DNA from: Dactylonectria macrodidyma
Taxonomy: Eukaryota > Ascomycota > Sordariomycetes > Hypocreales > Nectriaceae
Assembly (NCBI GenBank): GCA_020744425.1
Contig: JAGMUV010000067.1
Location: 1 to 21,973 of the forward strand
DNA length: 21,973 nucleotides
Direction of reading: 5' to 3'
Under the pieces are notes generated by a model. The model did not search any database. It worked only from the letters and a program-made list of their open reading frames with translations, and was not told the origin of the DNA. Positions within the stretch are counted from its first letter, which is position 1. Every line of letters starts with the position of its first letter. Both the position numbers and the translations under genes were made by a program. This document shows positions 17,820 through 21,973 of the stretch, in pieces.

Positions 17820-19980
17820 CCTTACCTTTAAAATTAAAACTTTAATAAAATATAATAAACTATTTAATTAATTAAAACTAATCGCTATACTCTTCTTCAA
17901 ATATCTTTATAATAATCTAATAAGTCTTTATTTTATAACTAGTCTTTCTATAAGTTCTATAGCGCCTTTCCTTTAGTTATACTAACCCTCTTTAACTAAC
18001 GTATATATCACTCATGCATCGCATCCAAGCATGCATCACACTTATACACACTTAAAATTAAAAACCTTAATTTTTTAAAAGGTTATATATAATTATAGGA
18101 TTTTAAAAAAAATTAATTTAAATATTTAACTAAGAAGTTAATAAGTTAGTAATTTCTTAAGATTTCTTAAAAATTATTAAGCTAGTTATAAATAAAAATA
18201 GTAAAAAGTGTAGTATGAATTTAATAGTGCTAGCACTATTAATATATAAAACTTAAAAGAATTTTTAAAAATAAGTTATATTATAAATAATTTAATTTAA
18301 AAATCCTAACTATTTTAAACTTAATTTAATTTTTTTAGGATTTTTAAAAATTATAATTTAATAAAAATCTTATTATAATGTATGGTTGGATGTAATGTAT
18401 GAGTAATATATAAGTTATTACTTTTAATGATTTAATATACTTTTATACTAATATTTATTAATTACTTCTCTTCCCTTTTTTAAATTATCTTCCTTTTATT
18501 TTATAAATAGGTTCTTTTTACTTTATACTATTTATTAAGAGTCTTATTTACTTATTAAAGGACTTAGTTCTTAGACTTTAATAATATTATTTAATATATT
18601 ATTACTTATATTTTTTTAAAAAATAATTTAAATACTTTAAAGATAAATACTAAAGACTATTTTAATACTTTCTTACTTATCTTTTAAAGTATTTAAATTA
18701 TAAACTAGCCTTAAATACTATCTTTAAGGTCTTTAAGACTTAAGAGTTAGAGAGGCTGACCTCTTCTATAGCTAGTATTAGAATCTATAGTTATATATTA
18801 AGCTTTAATATAATATTTTTTAAGTTTAAAAGAATAAGTCTAGCCTTTTAAAAACCTCTTTTAATATTACTCTTTATTATAATAATTATATAAATAATAT
18901 AAAAAGCTAAAAAGAACTTAGTCTTTAAATTATAGTTATAAAGTATTTAATTAATTACTTAATTATTTAATTATAAGCTATTTTAAATAGTTTAAAGTAT
19001 TTAATATTAAAAAGCTAAAATAAGTAAAATAAATAAAGTAATATATAAAGTATAATAATATATTCTTTTTATAATATTTTTTAAAGTTAATAAAATAATA
19101 ACTTTTATATTTATTAAGGATTAAAAGTATAATAATAATTAATTAATTATTCTTTATATATTAATTAAAGTACTTAAGTTATTTAAGACTTATTTTATTA
19201 TTAATTTAATTATTTTAAGTTATTATAATAATTTAATTATTTAAGAGATTACTTTCTTAGTATTAATTAATAAAGTAATATTAATTTATAATTATAATAA
19301 ATAGTTAGATTATTTAGCTTTTTATATTAATTATTTAAATAATTATAATTTATTTTAGTTTTTAAATTATATTAATTTAAATTTTTATACCTATTTATAT
19401 TTATAATAATTATTCTATTTATAATTATACTTATTGTAAAGCTAGTTTTATTAAAATTATAAATATTAGTTAAATTAATATTATAGTTTATAATTATATT
19501 CTTTATAAATTAGAACTAATTATAAATAATAGTTTGATCTTTATATTTAGCTTTTTAATAATTATATTTATAAAAATATTTTAAATTCTAATTATTATTT
19601 AATAAAGTTAAAAGCTTAGTACTTATTAATAAGTAATATATTATAGTTAGTAAGTAGTTAGTTAGCTATTTTTTTAATATTATATAATTATAAAGAAAAC
19701 CCTTATAAATCTAGATTAAAAATAAACTAAATAATAATCTATTCTTTAAATTAGATAGCTTATATAATTTAAAGATAGTATTATATTAAAATAGTATGCC
19801 TTTTATTAGTAATATAAGGTATTATAATATATTTATAGATTTTTATAGTGCTTTAAATACTTAATTTTAAGTTATTTTAAAAGGCTTAAAGAGTAAGAAG
19901 GATATTTCTCTTTTATTTAATTAAGATATCTTTAGCAATTAAGAATTAATTAATTAATTAAAAAGATAAAAGATTAAGGG
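17820..19980 (-). pseudogene. P2 pogo/Fot-type transposase, inactivated
   Basis: Minus-strand reading follows P1 throughout: N-terminal helix-turn-helix region (about 19850-19940), KxRK/LEE region (about 19720-19770), first catalytic motif YNFNKTSF with Asn at plus-strand 19450-19452, then C-terminal segments at 18420-18780 and 17820-17998. The CCHC zinc knuckle has lost all four ligands: Y-x2-Y-x4-Y-x4-Y at plus-strand codons 17959-17961, 17950-17952, 17935-17937 and 17920-17922. Stops occur in every frame. MITE E interrupts the C-terminal part at 17999-18415. Confidence 0.78.
17999..18415 (+). mobile_element. MITE E (417 bp), TA-flanked, inserted in the P2 transposase
   Basis: TA duplications lie at 17997-17998 and 18416-18417. 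The left end is ACGTATATATCACT, then CATGCATCGCATCCAAG, then CATGCATCACAC. The right end is its inverse with transitions (CATACATTACATCCAAC). Homology to P1 continues across the insertion once it is removed, which fixes both borders. Interior blocks AACTATTTTAAACTTAATTT and GGATTTTTAAAAATTATAAT correspond to the block shared by the other MITEs. Confidence 0.85.
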
Positions 19981-20026
19981 ATTTTTAGCTTACTTACTTA
20001 TTTAGCTTACTTACTTATTATATATA

Positions 20027-20544
20027 TAATAAATATCTAATATAATACACTATATATTCTAAATACTTAAGTTTTAATAATTATTATACTTTTTTTATAT
20101 ATAATTTAAATACTAAATTTAATAAAAATATAAAAACTATTAAAAAATTAAAGCTATAATAAAAATATAATTTTTAAAAAATTAAAACTATTAAAATTTA
20201 AGAACTTTTTAATAATAAGTATATTATTTAATAATCTTTAAAATTAAGTATTTTTAAGATTATATTTTTTAAAAATAAAATAATTTAAAATTAAATTAAA
20301 AATAAATAATATCTTTTAAAATAATAATAATTAATAATTAAAATATTTTTTTTTAAAAAAATTGTATTTTTTTTTATTAATATTTAATATAAATATATAA
20401 ATTATAATATTATATTATTATATATGAATTAATAAAAAGAAAGATAAAAGTCTATTTATAATTAAGTTAATTAATTAATTATCTTTATTTTATAATAATA
20501 AAATAATATAAATATATAATTTTATAGAATAAATAATAAAGAAT
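20027..20544 (-). mobile_element. R-related fragment Rz2, split by R6
   Basis: 20160-20430 matches the Rz1 interior (5310-5620). 20430-20535 matches the inverted R/Rz start (GATAAAAGTCTATTTATAAT, then TTTTATAGAATAAATAATAA). The outermost part of that start appears to continue at 21667-21713, on the other side of R6. The first 130 bases (20027-20160) are A/T-rich without a match. Confidence 0.55.
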
Positions 20545-21198
20545 CGCTATTAAACCACTATTCGGACTTTTTGTTTCTACACTACTGCGTTTCTGTATCA
20601 CATATTTGCATTACTTGAGTTATCTTAAGACAAAGGACTCGATTGATTAGTCGACCTAGTTATAGATAGACTCTTATCCCTCCTCCCTTAACCACTAAGA
20701 ACCAACCTTCCTCCGCCAAATCCTTCAACACCGTTCTACCAAACAGCAGGATTCCCTTAGTTTCTAATATGTCACTCCTTTGGCTGCATATTGATCAGTA
20801 TAACGTCAGCCTATAACTGCATAACCTATGCATTATAGCTCTTTAGGTTATTAAGGAAGGCGTTATTAATAGTTATTATTTCTTTCTATTTCTCTTTTTA
20901 AGCTAATTCCTCTAATAAGACTTACTCTATCTCAATCCATCGGATTATATCCTTATCTAGCGGGGCTTATAGGAATAGGTTCTCTTAGAGGATTAGTAGT
21001 TAAAGATCGCTAGTTAGATAAGCCTCTTATGACTAGGCTGGCTAAACTCAGCCTCTATTATATATTCTAGGCTAGATAGGCAAGATGCTCTTTATAGTCT
21101 AGGAAGTAGGCTTTAATCTTCTTCGATTCTTTTAGCTAGTGTATATATAAAACGATTCTCGTATGCTAGTATTGGTGAGGGTCTGCCGGGCTGTTACG

Positions 21199-21219
21199 CA
21201 ATGCGCCGCACGCGCATTG
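21199..21219. repeat. 8-bp-stem hairpin in R6
   Basis: CAATGCGC and GCGCATTG flank the loop CGCAC. R3 has a related hairpin at the equivalent place, ATGCGC-GTATA-GCGCAT, with a different loop, so the stem rather than the loop is kept. R2 and R4 have lost it. Confidence 0.6.
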
Positions 21220-21372
21220 TGTTATTTATTTAGTCAGGGGGGGTCATTATGAGTCAGTTATATTGCGAGCAGTTGAATTGCGATCGTTGAATTGCGACTT
21301 GGAATTGCGACGAGCTTGGAATGCGACGAACCCTTACGGGGCTTTTATCGCATGACGATTTTGCCTTCCGAC

Positions 21373-21449
21373 ATCTAGCTTTTCTATCTAGCTTTTCTAT
21401 CTAGCTTTCCTATCTAGCTTTTCTATCTAGCTTTTCTATCTAGCTTCCA
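21373..21449 (+). repeat. Six tandem 13-bp ATCTAGCTTTTCT units in R6
   Basis: ATCTAGCTTTTCT repeated five times, one unit with a single T-to-C change, followed by a partial sixth. It is the most regular version of the array. Confidence 0.9.
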
Positions 21450-21666
21450 GCTGCTTGACGCATCTTGAAGGGTTGATTAGGATAGTAAGGCGTGTATTAT
21501 GATGTAGTAGAAACTCTAGTCATTCTGAGTTACTATTGCTACAGGCTTGGGTTTTAGGCCTTTATACTATTATTCACTATTAGTTTTTTTTTTTTTTTTT
21601 ACTATTTAATCTCTGGCCCCTCTCTGAGTGTGCGCTGCTAAAGGACTATAACCTTAATATTAATAA

Positions 21667-21713
21667 AATATAATAATATAAAAATAAAAGTCTGAATAGC
21701 GGTTTTAATAGCG
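21667..21713 (-). repeat. Inverted R-type start abutting the R6 3' end
   Basis: Read on the minus strand: CGCTATTAAAACCGCTATTC, AGACTTTTATTTTTATATTA. It is the outer end of an R/Rz element on the minus strand, probably the missing outer end of Rz2. The junction with the R 3' end mirrors 17324/17325. Confidence 0.65.
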
Positions 21714-21923
21714 CTTAAATTCTATATATTAAAATTATAATATAATTTAATTCTTTAAGATTTTTATTATAAATAGAATAATTTTCTTAATTAAAAAGTA
21801 AAGATAACTTAAGTTAGAAAGTAGAGATACTCTTAGGTTAAAAGTAAAAACAACTTTTATAAGAAGAGGTATATTAAGAGAGTAAATATAACTCTAGCTA
21901 TATAAAGAGTAGAGTTTATAATA
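21714..21923. other. AT-rich spacer with a short imperfect tandem repeat
   Basis: Three diverged 20-24-nt units starting near AAAAGTAAAGATAACTTAAG lie at about 21794-21860. No gene and no match to other parts of the window were seen. Confidence 0.5.
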
Positions 21924-21973
21924 ACATATACAGTAAGTGATTAAATCAGTAAGCAGATTAAAAATCCTTTAAT
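21924..21973 (+). mobile_element. Left end of a fourth pogo-like element (P4), running out of the window
   Basis: TA at 21922-21923 is followed by ACATATACAGTAAG, then TGATTAAATCAGTAAG, then a near-copy CAGATTAAAAATCC. AAAAATCCTTTAAT matches the AAAAATCCCTTAA just inside the P1 left end. This is the same design as P1-P3, with yet another unit sequence. Only 50 bases are visible. Confidence 0.65.

Larger units (their letters stand above)
17773..20026 (-). mobile_element. Pogo/Fot-like DNA transposon P2, complete, interrupted by MITE E
   Basis: The left boundary shows TA at 17771-17772, then ATATACTTAATAAG, TAAGTAAGCTAAATAAG and a near-copy. The right boundary, near 20026, has the same array inverted (TAGCTTACTTACTTATTTAG). 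Without MITE E its length is about 1.84 kb, like P1. The whole interior aligns with the reverse complement of P1, from the AAAAATCCCTTAA just inside the end to the C-terminal knuckle. It is far more A/T-rich than P1. It sits within an R-related fragment. Confidence 0.85.
20545..21656 (+). mobile_element. R repeat copy R6, best preserved
   Basis: Complete from CGCTATTAAACC to GGACTATAACCTTAA and the most G+C-rich of the R copies. Landmarks: TATA-like leader with CCCTCCTCCC (about 20655-20690), hairpin 21199-21219, TTGAATTGCGA-type repeats (about 21270-21330), CCCTTACGGGGC hairpin (about 21332), the 13-bp array 21373-21449, and the T-rich tract before GTGTGCGCTGCTAAAGG. On the minus strand, 20770-20960 can be read in one frame with stops only at TAA/TAG positions that would be Gln before RIP. 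Left and right flanks look like two halves of an Rz start (AATAAAGAAT against AATAAAATAT), suggesting insertion into another R-type element. Confidence 0.75.

Noticed and set aside
18738..20026. The repeat shared by 1-290, 2570-2829, 3936-4695 and 18738-20026 as a separate unknown element
   Set aside because: Reverse-complement comparison with 704-2567 shows it is the same pogo-like transposon family, and TIRs at 17773 and 20026 bound it.
1..21973. CRISPR array, tRNA or rRNA genes
   Set aside because: No regularly spaced repeats with unique spacers and no cloverleaf-like or rRNA-like segment were noticed on either strand.

Overview
The window looks like a stretch of fungal (Pezizomycotina-type) heterochromatin. 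It is extremely A+T-rich and TpA-rich, has no intact protein-coding gene, and is packed with nested transposon copies that carry C-to-T and G-to-A changes on both strands. This is the signature expected of repeat-induced point mutation (RIP). I cannot name the species. No rRNA, tRNA, CRISPR or bacterial-type gene was seen.

Layout, left to right. Positions 1-4695 hold an old pogo/Fot-like DNA transposon on the minus strand (P3), truncated by the window edge. It is split by an A-rich microsatellite (about 274-702), a younger and better preserved pogo-like copy on the plus strand (P1, 704-2567), and a 1.1 kb repeat of unresolved class (R1, 2830-3935). Next come a half MITE (F, 4697-4819), a complete MITE (A, 4822-5255) and an inverted R-related fragment (5256-5830). 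Positions 5831-6985 are AT-rich sequence with a Ty3/Gypsy fragment. Positions 6986-7560 are a unique G+C-rich island without RIP signs. Positions 7561-13311 are a dead minus-strand Ty3/Gypsy retrotransposon (G1), broken by MITE C, repeat R2 and MITE D. Then follow R3 (minus), MITE B, a plus-strand Gypsy RT/RNase H fragment (G2, 14733-15997), R4 (minus), R-family ends and R5 (17047-17700), a third pogo-like copy on the minus strand (P2, 17773-20026) holding MITE E, another R-related fragment, the best preserved R copy (R6, 20545-21656), and the first 50 bases of a fourth pogo-like element (P4, from 21924).

How the parts relate. The pogo-like copies and the MITEs use TA target sites and share one end architecture: a common outer 14-mer followed by two tandem copies of an about 17-nt unit that differs from element to element. 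The MITEs (416-434 bp) share interior sequence but carry different end units; one end type is nearly identical to P2's. The MITEs are therefore probably non-autonomous passengers of pogo-like transposases. Every pogo and Gypsy copy is inactivated. Catalytic Asp codons read Asn, and zinc-binding Cys/His codons read Tyr, each explained by single transitions. Nesting and the degree of decay give a relative chronology: P3 and G1 are old; P1, R1 and R6 are younger.

Coordinates of repeat boundaries were read by eye and may be off by several bases. No similarity search was possible.
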